Source: Azonexus hydrophilus
GTDB lineage: Bacteria > Pseudomonadota > Gammaproteobacteria > Burkholderiales > Rhodocyclaceae
Assembly: GCF_001956855.1 (NCBI RefSeq)
Contig: NZ_MTHD01000005.1
Coordinates: 124,001 to 188,000, forward strand
Length of the DNA stretch: 64,000 nt
Reading direction: 5' to 3'
The notes under the pieces were generated by a model that did not search any database, was not told where the DNA came from, and saw only the letters and a list, made by a program, of their open reading frames with translations. Each line of letters starts with the position of its first letter. Position 1 is the first letter of the stretch. This document shows positions 27,691 to 35,690 of the stretch, in pieces. The translations under genes were made by a program, and so were the position numbers.

Positions 27691-27969
27691 GTGATTCATT
27701 CGCGTTACCTGTTTCTCGTCCTGTGTTTTTGCATGGCTCAGTGGATTGCGCTCGAGCATGCCTGCTCACACGCGTACGACGAACCGGCAAATGTTGTCGA
27801 GCGCTGCGAGCAATGCTTGGCCGGCGGCTCATTGGGGGCGGTGCTGCCAACGCTGGTAGTAGTGCCGATCGTGCCGCTACGGCATTTCTTGGTTGCGCAG
27901 AAGTTGCCGACAGGTCGTCTGGCGCTGCTCTCGCCGATCCCGACGCAGCGCGGTCCGCCTGTGTCCTGA
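27691..27969 (+). CDS. Small exported CxxC protein of the zinc operon
   Basis: A 92-residue protein from a GTG start, with an N-terminal hydrophobic signal (YLFLVLCFCMAQWIALEHACSHA) and then VERCEQCLAGG. It has no family I can name with certainty; it resembles the DUF2946-type small proteins often found beside metal transporters. The cysteine and histidine residues (HACSHAYDE, CEQC) suggest metal binding. It is the first gene after the Zur box, 73 bases before the outer-membrane protein gene. Confidence 0.6.
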   Translation: MIHSRYLFLVLCFCMAQWIALEHACSHAYDEPANVVERCEQCLAGGSLGAVLPTLVVVPIVPLRHFLVAQKLPTGRLALLSPIPTQRGPPVS

Positions 27970-28042
27970 AATTCCCCGTTTTCAGCGTGTTGACCGCAGC
28001 ATTTTCTGCTGCGTTCAAGCCTTTCGGTGTTTCAGGAGAATC

Positions 28043-29449
28043 ATGATGTTGAAGAAACCTATTGCCATGGCTGTGCTGGCGGTGCTTTCCTGCGCCGTGC
28101 AGGCAGCAGATGATGCTGATCTGGCGGTCATCCGCAGCCAGATTGAAGAATTGAAGAAGAGCTACGAGCAGCGGATTGCCAGCCTTGAGGAGAAGCTGGC
28201 CAGGACCCAGGCGGGTTCGGCGGTGAATCGTTCGGACAAGCCGGCAGTTGCCGATCAACCGGTTCCGGGAAAGGCCAGCGGGTTCAATCCCGAGGTATCG
28301 CTGATCCTGCAGGGGCGCTACAAGTCGATGAAGGATGTTGCCGAGCGCGGCATCACCGGTTTTGTTCCGGCCGGTGGGCATGCGCATGAAGATGGTGGCA
28401 TCAAGGGGATTTCGAAGCGCGGCTTCTCGGTCGATCATACCGAACTGATGCTGTCGGCCAACGTCGACCCGTACTGGCGTGGTCAGGCCATCCTCGCGAT
28501 GGCCGACGGCGAGGTCGAAGTCGAGGAAGCCTGGGTCCAGTCGCTGGCGATTGGTCATGGCGTCGGGCTCAAGGCCGGCCGTTATCTTTCCGGTATCGGT
28601 TATCTCAATGAGCAGCATCCACATGCCTGGGACTTTGCCGATGCGCCGCTGATGTACAGCGCGCTGTTCGGCGAGCACGGCAGTTACGCCCAGGATGGCG
28701 TCCAGTTGAAATGGCTGGCGCCGACATCGATGATGCTCGAGTTCGGTGCGGAAGTCGGCCGTGGTGCCAATTTCCCCGGCACCGACCGCAACGGCAATGG
28801 CATTGGTGCCAGCGCCATCTTTGCGCACATCGGCGACGATGTCGGCGTCGCTCACAGCTGGCGTGCTGGCCTCTCGTACCAGCGGACACGGGCCCGTGGG
28901 CGCGAGGCCGAGGTGCATGACGCCAACGATGTTCATGGCGAAGCTTTGTTCTCCGGCGAGAGCAAGACCTGGCTGGCCGATTTTGTCTGGAAATGGGCGC
29001 CGGACGGCAATCCCAAATATCGCAACTTCAAGTTCCAGGGCGAATACTTCAACCGGCGCGAATCCGGTGACATTGGTTGTGAATCCGACGAGGCCGGCGC
29101 GGCTTGCAGCGGTGTCCGTGATCTTTATCGCAGCCGGCAGTCGGGCTGGTATGCCCAGGCGGTATATCAGTTCACGCCGAACTGGCGCGCTGGCGTTCGC
29201 TACGACCGCCTGAATTCCGGCAGCACGAAAATCGGTGCCAACGCGCTGGCCGAAATCGGCAACGAGAACGCGATGTTCAAGGATTTCCGCCCAAGCCGGG
29301 CCTCGCTGATGGTCGATTACGGCTGGAGCGAGTTCTCGCGTGTCCGTCTGCAGTACGCCCGCGACAGGTCGATGGCCGGCATTACCGACAACCAGGTGAC
29401 CGTCCAGTACATCATGAGCCTCGGCGCTCATGGTGCGCACAAATTCTGA
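28043..29449 (+). CDS. Zinc-regulated outer-membrane beta-barrel protein
   Basis: A 468-residue exported protein with signal peptide (KPIAMAVLAVLSCAVQA), a coiled coil at about residues 30-60 (IRSQIEELKKSYEQRIASLEEKLAR), then a barrel of alternating strands ending in phenylalanine (GAHGAHKF), the normal outer-membrane assembly signal. There is no TonB box or plug domain, so it should act as a porin rather than a TonB-dependent receptor. A histidine-rich loop (AGGHAHEDGG) occurs near residue 110. Its position between a Zur box and znuACB supports passage of zinc through the outer membrane when zinc is scarce. Confidence 0.82.
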   Translation: MMLKKPIAMAVLAVLSCAVQAADDADLAVIRSQIEELKKSYEQRIASLEEKLARTQAGSAVNRSDKPAVADQPVPGKASGFNPEVSLILQGRYKSMKDVAERGITGFVPAGGHAHEDGGIKGISKRGFSVDHTELMLSANVDPYWRGQAILAMADGEVEVEEAWVQSLAIGHGVGLKAGRYLSGIGYLNEQHPHAWDFADAPLMYSALFGEHGSYAQDGVQLKWLAPTSMMLEFGAEVGRGANFPGTDRNGNGIGASAIFAHIGDDVGVAHSWRAGLSYQRTRARGREAEVHDANDVHGEALFSGESKTWLADFVWKWAPDGNPKYRNFKFQGEYFNRRESGDIGCESDEAGAACSGVRDLYRSRQSGWYAQAVYQFTPNWRAGVRYDRLNSGSTKIGANALAEIGNENAMFKDFRPSRASLMVDYGWSEFSRVRLQYARDRSMAGITDNQVTVQYIMSLGAHGAHKF

Positions 29450-29457
29450 GGCCGGCG

Positions 29458-30354
29458 ATGCGTAAATTGATCTCTTTTGCTGTGCTCGGGATGGTTTGCC
29501 TGCGTGCCTGGGCCGCCGTCGAAGTTTTCGCGACAGTGCCGGAGTGGGGCGCGCTGACCCGGGAAATCGGTGGCGACAAGGTGAACGTCTACATCGCGAC
29601 CACCGCCTTCCAGGATCCGCACCGGATCGACGCCCGACCGTCGTTGCTGGCACGGGCGCGACGGGCGCAACTGGTGGTGGCCAACGGCGCCGAACTGGAA
29701 ACCGGCTGGCTGCCGGTGGTCCTGCGCGAATCCGGCAATGCCTTGATCCAGCCGGGGCACGACGGCTATTTCGAAGCGGCAGCGCAGGTCGTCCGCCTGG
29801 ACGTGCCGAGCGTCCTCGATCGGGCACAGGGCGACGTGCATGCGGCTGGGAATCCGCATGTCCATCTTGATCCGCGCAACGTACTCAAGGTCGGTCAGGC
29901 ACTGGCGCAGCGTCTGGCCCGGGTCGATCCGGATAACGCCGGGATCTATCAGGCCAATCTCGCTGCCTTCAGCGGCCGCTGGCAGGCGGCGATCGGGCGC
30001 TGGGAAACGGCGGCGGCACCATTGCGCGGCGTGGCGGTGGTGGTGCATCACCAGTCCTTCGCCTACCTGACGCACTGGCTCGGCATGCAGGAGGTCGGCG
30101 CGCTGGAACCGAAACCCGGCATCGAGCCGAGCAGCGGTCAGTTGACCGCGCTGCTGCAAAGCCAGCAGACACGGCCGGCACGCCTGGTGCTGCGTACCGC
30201 CTACCAGCAGGATGGTCCGAGCAACTGGTTCGCGGCCAAGGCCGGCATTCCGGCCTTGATGCTGCCGTTCACGGTCGGAGGTTCGGCGCAGGCGAAAGAC
30301 CTGTTCGGCCTGTTCGATGACAGCATCGACCGCTTGCTGAAGGGGCTGCGTTGA
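29458..30354 (+). CDS. znuA: Zinc ABC transporter substrate-binding protein ZnuA
   Basis: A 298-residue cluster-9 (TroA-type) binding protein with a signal peptide ending RAWA. Metal-ligand regions are recognisable: FQDPHRIDARPS, AGNPHVHLDPRN, VVVHHQSFAYL. The histidine-rich loop typical of many ZnuA proteins is short here. It is 8 bases after the barrel gene and its stop overlaps the TTG start of znuC. Confidence 0.93.
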   Translation: MRKLISFAVLGMVCLRAWAAVEVFATVPEWGALTREIGGDKVNVYIATTAFQDPHRIDARPSLLARARRAQLVVANGAELETGWLPVVLRESGNALIQPGHDGYFEAAAQVVRLDVPSVLDRAQGDVHAAGNPHVHLDPRNVLKVGQALAQRLARVDPDNAGIYQANLAAFSGRWQAAIGRWETAAAPLRGVAVVVHHQSFAYLTHWLGMQEVGALEPKPGIEPSSGQLTALLQSQQTRPARLVLRTAYQQDGPSNWFAAKAGIPALMLPFTVGGSAQAKDLFGLFDDSIDRLLKGLR

Positions 30355-30932
30355 CTCAGCCGCTGCTGTGCCTCACGGGTCTGGTCGCTGGCTGGCAGGT
30401 GCCGGCGACCAGGCCAGTCGATCTGATGGTTGCGGCTGGCCGGATCGTCGGTCTGACTGGTGCCAACGGTGCCGGCAAAAGTACGTTGCTGGCAGCGATC
30501 GCCGGTCGGGCGCGGGTTTTCTGCGGTCAACTGGAGAAAAAGCCGGATTTGCGCATCGGCCTGCAGACGCAGGATGTGCCGCCGCTGTCCGGACTGCCGC
30601 TATCCGGTCGTGACGTGCTGGCGCTCACCGCTGCCAGTGCCGACGGTTTGCCGCCGTGGCTGGCCGATTGTCTGGATCGCCGGCTTGACCGCCTGTCCGG
30701 TGGTCAGCGGCATTACCTGGCCTTGTGGGCTGTTTTGCAGGCGCCGGCCGAACTGCTGTTGCTCGACGAACCGACCAACAACCTTGATGCGCAAGGCGTC
30801 CGCCATCTGGCGCAGGCCTTGCGAACCCGGGCCGATGCCGGCTGCGGCATCCTGCTGGTCAGTCACGACGCCGGATTCGTCAATGGCGTCTGTGACGAAG
30901 TGATCGTCGTGGAGGCCCCCGATGTGGTCTGA
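30351..30932 (+). CDS. znuC: Zinc ABC transporter ATP-binding protein ZnuC
   Basis: A 193-residue ABC ATPase, short for the family. Walker A is GANGAGKST (residues 37-45), the signature is LSGGQRHYLALW and Walker B LLLLDEPTNNLD, with SHD after it. Start is TTG at 30351, overlapping the znuA stop. Its end overlaps the permease gene by 11 bases, so the three are translationally coupled. Confidence 0.92.
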   Translation: MTQPLLCLTGLVAGWQVPATRPVDLMVAAGRIVGLTGANGAGKSTLLAAIAGRARVFCGQLEKKPDLRIGLQTQDVPPLSGLPLSGRDVLALTAASADGLPPWLADCLDRRLDRLSGGQRHYLALWAVLQAPAELLLLDEPTNNLDAQGVRHLAQALRTRADAGCGILLVSHDAGFVNGVCDEVIVVEAPDVV

Positions 30933-31680
30933 ACTGTTTCTGACGCCCTTCCTCGCCGGCCTGTGCCTGGCGGTGCTGCTGCCGCTGGTTGGCTGCTACC
31001 TGCGCCTGCGTGACGAATGGCTGGCGGCGCTGGCCTATTCACATGTCGCCGCTGGTGGTGCGCTGCTGGCGATGCTCGCCGGCTTGCCGCCGCAGGCCGG
31101 TGGTCTGCTTGCCGCTGCTGCTGCCGGGTTCGGCAAGCAGGCCCTGCTGGGACGTTTGCCCGGTGGCGCGCTGTTCCCGCTGCTGCTGCTGGCCGGCTGG
31201 GCCTGCAGCATGCTGGTCGCTGTCAATCATCCGCTGGCCGAACGTGTCGGTAGCGCGTTGTTCGATGGCCAGTTGTATTTTGCCGATGGTCGCCAGTTGC
31301 TCTGGCTGTTCGCCGGCAGTGCGATCTGTTTGCTGGTGTTGCGTCGTCTTTCTGCCAGCTTGCTGCTCAGCCAGCTCTACCCTGACCATTTTCGCCTGCG
31401 CGGCGAACGTGTCTGGCCGGTGCATGGTGGTTTCGACTTGCTGGCCGCGCTTGCGCTCGCTTTGGCGACGACGACGCTCGGCGTCATGGCCACCTTCGCG
31501 CTGGTCTTCGTGCCGCCCTGGCTGGCCTTCCGCCGTGCCCGGAGCTGGCGCCGGGCCTTGTCGCTGGCCGTTGCCATCGGCGTCGGCGGCTACATTGCGG
31601 CGTTCGCGCTGGCGCTCTGGCTGGACCAGCCGTTCGGGCCGGTACTTGGCTTGCTGATGGTGCTGTTCGGCTTGTCCTGA
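30922..31680 (+). CDS. znuB: Zinc ABC transporter permease ZnuB
   Basis: A 252-residue cluster-9 permease with about seven hydrophobic segments. FLAGLCLAVLLPLVGCYLRLRDEWLAALAYSHVAAGGALLA matches the family's first helices and the conserved loop. It completes the Zur-controlled operon. The gene ends 16 bases from the convergent cysH. Confidence 0.9.
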   Translation: MWSELFLTPFLAGLCLAVLLPLVGCYLRLRDEWLAALAYSHVAAGGALLAMLAGLPPQAGGLLAAAAAGFGKQALLGRLPGGALFPLLLLAGWACSMLVAVNHPLAERVGSALFDGQLYFADGRQLLWLFAGSAICLLVLRRLSASLLLSQLYPDHFRLRGERVWPVHGGFDLLAALALALATTTLGVMATFALVFVPPWLAFRRARSWRRALSLAVAIGVGGYIAAFALALWLDQPFGPVLGLLMVLFGLS

Positions 31681-31696
31681 AGAACCCGCCAGGTGC

Positions 31697-32416
31697 TCAG
31701 CCCTTGACGTGCAGCCCGCACTCCTTGGATTCCGGATTCTCCCACCACCAGCGCCCGGAACGAACGTCCTCGCCAAGCGAGATGGCGCGGGTGCAGGGGG
31801 CGCAGCCGATGCTGGGGTAGAACTTGTCGTGCAGCGCGTTGTAGGGCACGCCGTGCTGCTTGATGTAGGTCCAGACTTCCTTCTCGCTCCAGGCGGCGAG
31901 CGGGTTGAATTTTTCCAGGCCGTTGCCTTCGTCGTATTCGCGGGTAGCGAGGTTGCCGCGGGTGGCGGCCTGCTCGGCGCGCATGCCGGTGATCCAGGCG
32001 CGCTTGCCGGCCAGTGCGCGCTTCAGCGGTTCGACCTTGCGCGCGTAGCAGCAGGCCTTGCGCAGCGTCACCGATTCGTAGAAGGCGTTGATGCCGTGGT
32101 TGCGCACGTAGCTTTCGACTTCCTCGGCCTGCGGGAAATAGATCTTCAATTTCAGGCCGTAATGGCTGTCGACCGCAGCCATCAGGTCGTAGGTTTCGAG
32201 CGGCAGACGGCCGGTGTCCAGACTGAAGATCTCGATCGGCAGGCCGGCCTTGACGATCAGGTCGGTCAACACCATGTCCTCGGCGCCGAGGCTGTTGGCG
32301 AAGGCGGCGGGTGACCAGTTGCCGGCGATGTCGGCGAGCAGGGCCCGTGCCGTTTCAGCCTTGGCGGCGGTGCTGGCGGCGAGTTCGGGCGTGATGTTGA
32401 GCAGGGCTGGGGTCAT
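31697..32416 (-). CDS. cysH: Adenylyl-/phosphoadenylyl-sulfate reductase CysH
   Basis: A 239-residue PAPS-reductase-family enzyme that reduces activated sulfate to sulfite. It carries the [4Fe-4S] ligand pairs CC (122-123) and CAPC (205-208), which mark the APS-reducing type, and the catalytic cysteine C233 in the KECGLH tail. The nucleotide loop SLGAEDMVLTDL is at residue 42 onward and SLDTGRLPLETY at 65. It ends the minus-strand cysI-DUF934-cysH operon, 7 bases after DUF934. Confidence 0.95.
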   Translation of the reverse strand: MTPALLNITPELAASTAAKAETARALLADIAGNWSPAAFANSLGAEDMVLTDLIVKAGLPIEIFSLDTGRLPLETYDLMAAVDSHYGLKLKIYFPQAEEVESYVRNHGINAFYESVTLRKACCYARKVEPLKRALAGKRAWITGMRAEQAATRGNLATREYDEGNGLEKFNPLAAWSEKEVWTYIKQHGVPYNALHDKFYPSIGCAPCTRAISLGEDVRSGRWWWENPESKECGLHVKG

Positions 32417-32423
32417 GGCGATC

Positions 32424-32933
32424 TCAGGCGCGGCGGCGGAAATAGGGTTCGGGCTGGTCGGTCGAGGCCTGGTAGGCGTCGCTGAAGGTGGTGAAACCTG
32501 CGCTGACGGCGTAGTCCGGGTTCTTGCCGTCCTTCAGCGCCCAGGCGTCGAAGCCGACGCGCTTCAGATAGTACAACTGGTCGTGCAGGATATCCCCGAC
32601 CGCGCGCAGCTCGCCCTGGTAGTGGTAGCGCTGGCGCAGCAGGCTGGCGGTGGTGTAGCCGCGTCCGTCGACGAACTTGGGGAAATTGACGGCGATGACG
32701 ACGAAGTAGTCGAGGTCGTCGGCCACGTCTTCGACGCGTTCGTCGGGTTGCAGCAACAGGCCGATGCGCTTGTGGCAGGAGATGATCTCGTTCTTGCGGG
32801 CGAGCCAGACGGCAAGCGGGAAGATCACGTCACCGGCCGGCAGGGCGATGGTTTCCGCTGCTTCTTCCGGGCCGGTTTCCAGGGTTTTCCAGGTGTCGAC
32901 CGTAATAGCGGCCTGCTTGATCAATTGGGACAT
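32424..32933 (-). CDS. DUF934 protein of the sulfate-assimilation operon
   Basis: A 169-residue protein with the DUF934 blocks VWLARKNEIISCHKRIGLLLQPDERVEDVADDLDYFVVIAVNFPKFVDGRGYTTASLLRQRYHY and ELRAVGDILHDQLYYLKRVGFDAW. The family is almost always encoded beside cysI and cysH in proteobacteria; its biochemical role is not established, with a structural or electron-transfer helper role suggested by context. Its start overlaps the cysI stop (TAATG). Confidence 0.9.
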   Translation of the reverse strand: MSQLIKQAAITVDTWKTLETGPEEAAETIALPAGDVIFPLAVWLARKNEIISCHKRIGLLLQPDERVEDVADDLDYFVVIAVNFPKFVDGRGYTTASLLRQRYHYQGELRAVGDILHDQLYYLKRVGFDAWALKDGKNPDYAVSAGFTTFSDAYQASTDQPEPYFRRRA

Positions 32934-34624
32934 TACGCGGCCTCCTTGGCTGCAGTCTTGGCCTTGCCGTGGGCGCGGCCTTCGTAAACGCGGTTCTTGA
33001 ACGGGTCGATGCCGATGCGGTCGAGGGTGTCGAGGAAGCGTTCGTCGGGATGGCGGTTTTCCAGGTAGACCTGGATGATCTTCTCGACCACGTCCGGCAT
33101 TTCGCCGGCCGAGAACGACGGGCCGATGACCTTGCCGAGTTTTGCTTCGTTGCCCTGGCGGCCGCCGAGCGTCACCTGGTAGAACTCGTCGTTGTTCTTG
33201 TCGACGCCGAGCACGCCGATGTGGCCGACGTGGTGGTGGCCGCAGGCGTTCATGCAGCCGGAGATGTTGAGGTCGATCTCGCCGATGTCGAACAGGTAGT
33301 CGAGGTCGTCGAAACGCTGCTGGATGGCGTTGGCGATGGGGATCGACTTGGCGTTGGCGAGGTCGCAGAAATCACCGCCTGGGCAGCAGATGATGCCGGT
33401 CAGCAGACCGATGTTCGGCGTCGCCAGGCCGGCGGCTTTGGCCTGCTGCCAGACTTCGTACAGGTCGGACTGGCGGACGTCGGCCAGGATGATGTTCTGT
33501 TCGTGGCTGATGCGCAGCTCGCCGAAGCTGTAGCGGTCGGCCAGGTCGGCAACGCTGTCCATCTGGTCGGAGGTGATGTCACCCGGGGCGATGCCGTGCT
33601 GCTTCAGCGACAGCGTCACGGCGGCGTAGCCCGGCACCTTGTGCGCATGCGTGTTGCGGTCGACCCAGCGGGCGAAGGCTTTTTCGGCGGCCATTTTTGC
33701 TGTGAAACCGGCGCCGACCGCAGCATCCGGCGTGTAGGCCGGGGCGGTGAAATGCGCGGCGACGCGGTCGTATTCGGCTTGCGTGATGGTCGCCGGGCCG
33801 TCCTTCAGATGCGCCCATTCGGCTTCGACCAGCTTGCTGAATTCCTCGACGCCAAGCGCCTGCACGAGGATCTTGATGCGTGCCTTGTAGGCGTTGTCGC
33901 GGCGGCCGAAGCGGTTATAGACGCGGAGGATCGCCTCGCAGTAACCGAGGATGTGCTGCCAGGGCAGGAAGTCGCGCACCACCTGACCACGGATCGGGGT
34001 CCGGCCGAGGCCGCCGCCGACGATGACGGTGAAACCGACGACGCCGTCAACGACCTTCAGGTGCAGGCCGATGTCGTGGAACCAGGTGACCGCGCGGTCT
34101 TCCTTGGTGCCGGAAATGGCGATCTTGAACTTGCGCGGCAGGAAGGCGAATTCCGGGTGGAAGGTGGTCCACTGGCGGAGGATCTCGGCCAGCGGGCGCG
34201 GGTCGATGATCTCGTCGGCAGCGACGCCGGCGAACTGGTCGGTGGTGATGTTGCGCAGGCAGTTGCCCGAGGTCTGGATCGCGTGCATGTCGACCTCGGC
34301 CAGTTCGGCGAGGATGTCGGGCACGTCGGTGACCTTCGGCCAGTTCAACTGCAGATTGTGGCGCGTCGTGAAATGGCCGTAGCCGCGGTCGTACTTGCGC
34401 GCGACCTGGGCCAGCTGGCGCAGCTGGGCCGCATTCATCATTCCGTACGGCACGGCGATGCGGAACATCGGGGCATGGCGCTGGATGTACAGGCCGTTCT
34501 GCAGGCGCAGCGGGCGGAACTCGTCGTCGGTCAGTTCGCCGGCCTGCCAGCGGCGGACCTGGTCGCGGAATTGATCAACACGTTCATTGATGAGCTGGCG
34601 GTCGATGGCGTCGTAGCGGTACAT
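32933..34624 (-). CDS. cysI: Nitrite/sulfite reductase hemoprotein CysI
   Basis: A 563-residue siroheme and [4Fe-4S] reductase that makes sulfide from sulfite. The cluster/siroheme ligands are in CCPGGDFCDLANAKS and SGCMNACGHHHVGHIGVLG; the substrate-side arginines lie in FTTRHNLQLNWP and TSGNCLRNITTDQFAGV. The start MYRYDAIDRQLINERV at 34624 is preferred; the frame is open upstream into the divergent promoter region. No cysJ flavoprotein is nearby, so electrons probably come from ferredoxin or another donor. Confidence 0.93.
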   Translation of the reverse strand: MYRYDAIDRQLINERVDQFRDQVRRWQAGELTDDEFRPLRLQNGLYIQRHAPMFRIAVPYGMMNAAQLRQLAQVARKYDRGYGHFTTRHNLQLNWPKVTDVPDILAELAEVDMHAIQTSGNCLRNITTDQFAGVAADEIIDPRPLAEILRQWTTFHPEFAFLPRKFKIAISGTKEDRAVTWFHDIGLHLKVVDGVVGFTVIVGGGLGRTPIRGQVVRDFLPWQHILGYCEAILRVYNRFGRRDNAYKARIKILVQALGVEEFSKLVEAEWAHLKDGPATITQAEYDRVAAHFTAPAYTPDAAVGAGFTAKMAAEKAFARWVDRNTHAHKVPGYAAVTLSLKQHGIAPGDITSDQMDSVADLADRYSFGELRISHEQNIILADVRQSDLYEVWQQAKAAGLATPNIGLLTGIICCPGGDFCDLANAKSIPIANAIQQRFDDLDYLFDIGEIDLNISGCMNACGHHHVGHIGVLGVDKNNDEFYQVTLGGRQGNEAKLGKVIGPSFSAGEMPDVVEKIIQVYLENRHPDERFLDTLDRIGIDPFKNRVYEGRAHGKAKTAAKEAA

Positions 34625-34747
34625 GCGTTTCCTCGGTGGCCGCGCATAGGCACGGCAATAGCTTGAGGGATGCATCGTAACGGGCGATGATTGAATCAAA
34701 AAGAATATTGCGTTAGATTGTTATCGTATTTTGTTATTAAGCCATTC
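34625..34747. promoter_or_regulatory. Divergent cysI/cysB promoter region
   Basis: A 123-base AT-rich gap between the two start codons, far lower in GC than its surroundings (for example TTATCGTATTTTGTTATTAAG-like sequence near 34720-34740). It is the expected site of CysB binding and of both promoters; I cannot define an exact operator. Confidence 0.55.
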
Positions 34748-35689
34748 ATGAAACTCCAGCAGCTGCGCTACATCGTCGAAATCGAACGCCAGGGACTCAA
34801 TGTCTCGGAGGCGGCAGAGGTGCTGTACACCTCGCAGCCGGGCGTGTCCAAACAGATCCGCTTGCTTGAGGACGAGCTCGGCATCGCCATTTTCGAGCGC
34901 AGCGGCAAGCGCTTCACCGGCATTACCGAGCCGGGCAAGGTGGTGCTGGAGATCGCGGCGCGCATCCTGCGCGAGGCGGAAAACCTGAAGCGGGCGAGCG
35001 CCGAATTCTCCAGCGGCGATTCCGGCAAGCTGGTGCTGGCGGCGACGCACACGCAGGCACGCTACGCGCTGCCGACGGTGGTCCGCGATTTCGTCGCCCG
35101 CCACCCGAACGTCAAGCTCGAGATGCACCAGGGCAACCCGGTCCAGATCGCCGACTGGGTGGCGTCCGGCGACGCCGATGTCGGCATCGCCACCGAATCG
35201 CTCGATCAGCACGCGCAACTGGTGTCCTTCCCGGTGCAGCAGTGGTCGCATTGCGTGATCGCCCCGGCCGGCCATCCGATCCTCGCCAGCCAGCCGCTGT
35301 CGCTGCAGGAACTGGCGCGCTGGCCGCTGATCACCTACGACGCGGCATTCACCGGCCGCTCGCGGATCAATCGCGCCTTCGAGCGCCTGGAAATTACCCC
35401 GAACATCGCGTTGACCGCACTCGATGCCGACGTGATCAAGACCTACGTCAGCCTTGGCCTCGGCCTCGGCATCATCGCCAAGCTGGCTTTCGACGCCCAG
35501 CGCGACGCCGGCCTGGTGGCGATCGACGCCGCTCACCTGTTCGAATCGAACACGACGCGGCTGGCGGTGCGCCGCGGCAGCTACCTGCGCCGCTTCGATT
35601 ACGATTTCATCGAACTGTTCGCGCCGCACCTGAACAAGCGCGTCATCGAAATGACGCTGCTGGGTGGCGGCGAGGCCTGGCAACTGTAG
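34748..35689 (+). CDS. cysB: LysR-type regulator CysB
   Basis: A 313-residue regulator starting MKLQQLRYIVEIERQGLNVSEAAEVLYTSQPGVSKQIRLLEDELG, the CysB/Cbl N-terminus. The effector domain has the sulfate/acetylserine-pocket region LAATHTQARYALP and WSHCVIAPAGHP. It controls sulfate assimilation and is divergent from cysI. Upstream in-frame ATG at 34691 would add 19 residues without homology. Its stop is 1 base from that of the convergent nosD-like gene. Confidence 0.94.
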   Translation: MKLQQLRYIVEIERQGLNVSEAAEVLYTSQPGVSKQIRLLEDELGIAIFERSGKRFTGITEPGKVVLEIAARILREAENLKRASAEFSSGDSGKLVLAATHTQARYALPTVVRDFVARHPNVKLEMHQGNPVQIADWVASGDADVGIATESLDQHAQLVSFPVQQWSHCVIAPAGHPILASQPLSLQELARWPLITYDAAFTGRSRINRAFERLEITPNIALTALDADVIKTYVSLGLGLGIIAKLAFDAQRDAGLVAIDAAHLFESNTTRLAVRRGSYLRRFDYDFIELFAPHLNKRVIEMTLLGGGEAWQL

Positions 35690-35690
35690 T

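Noticed and set aside
27620..29827. A 735-codon minus-strand frame opposite the zinc operon
   Set aside because: Runs across the Zur box and the outer-membrane protein gene and has no protein-like character.
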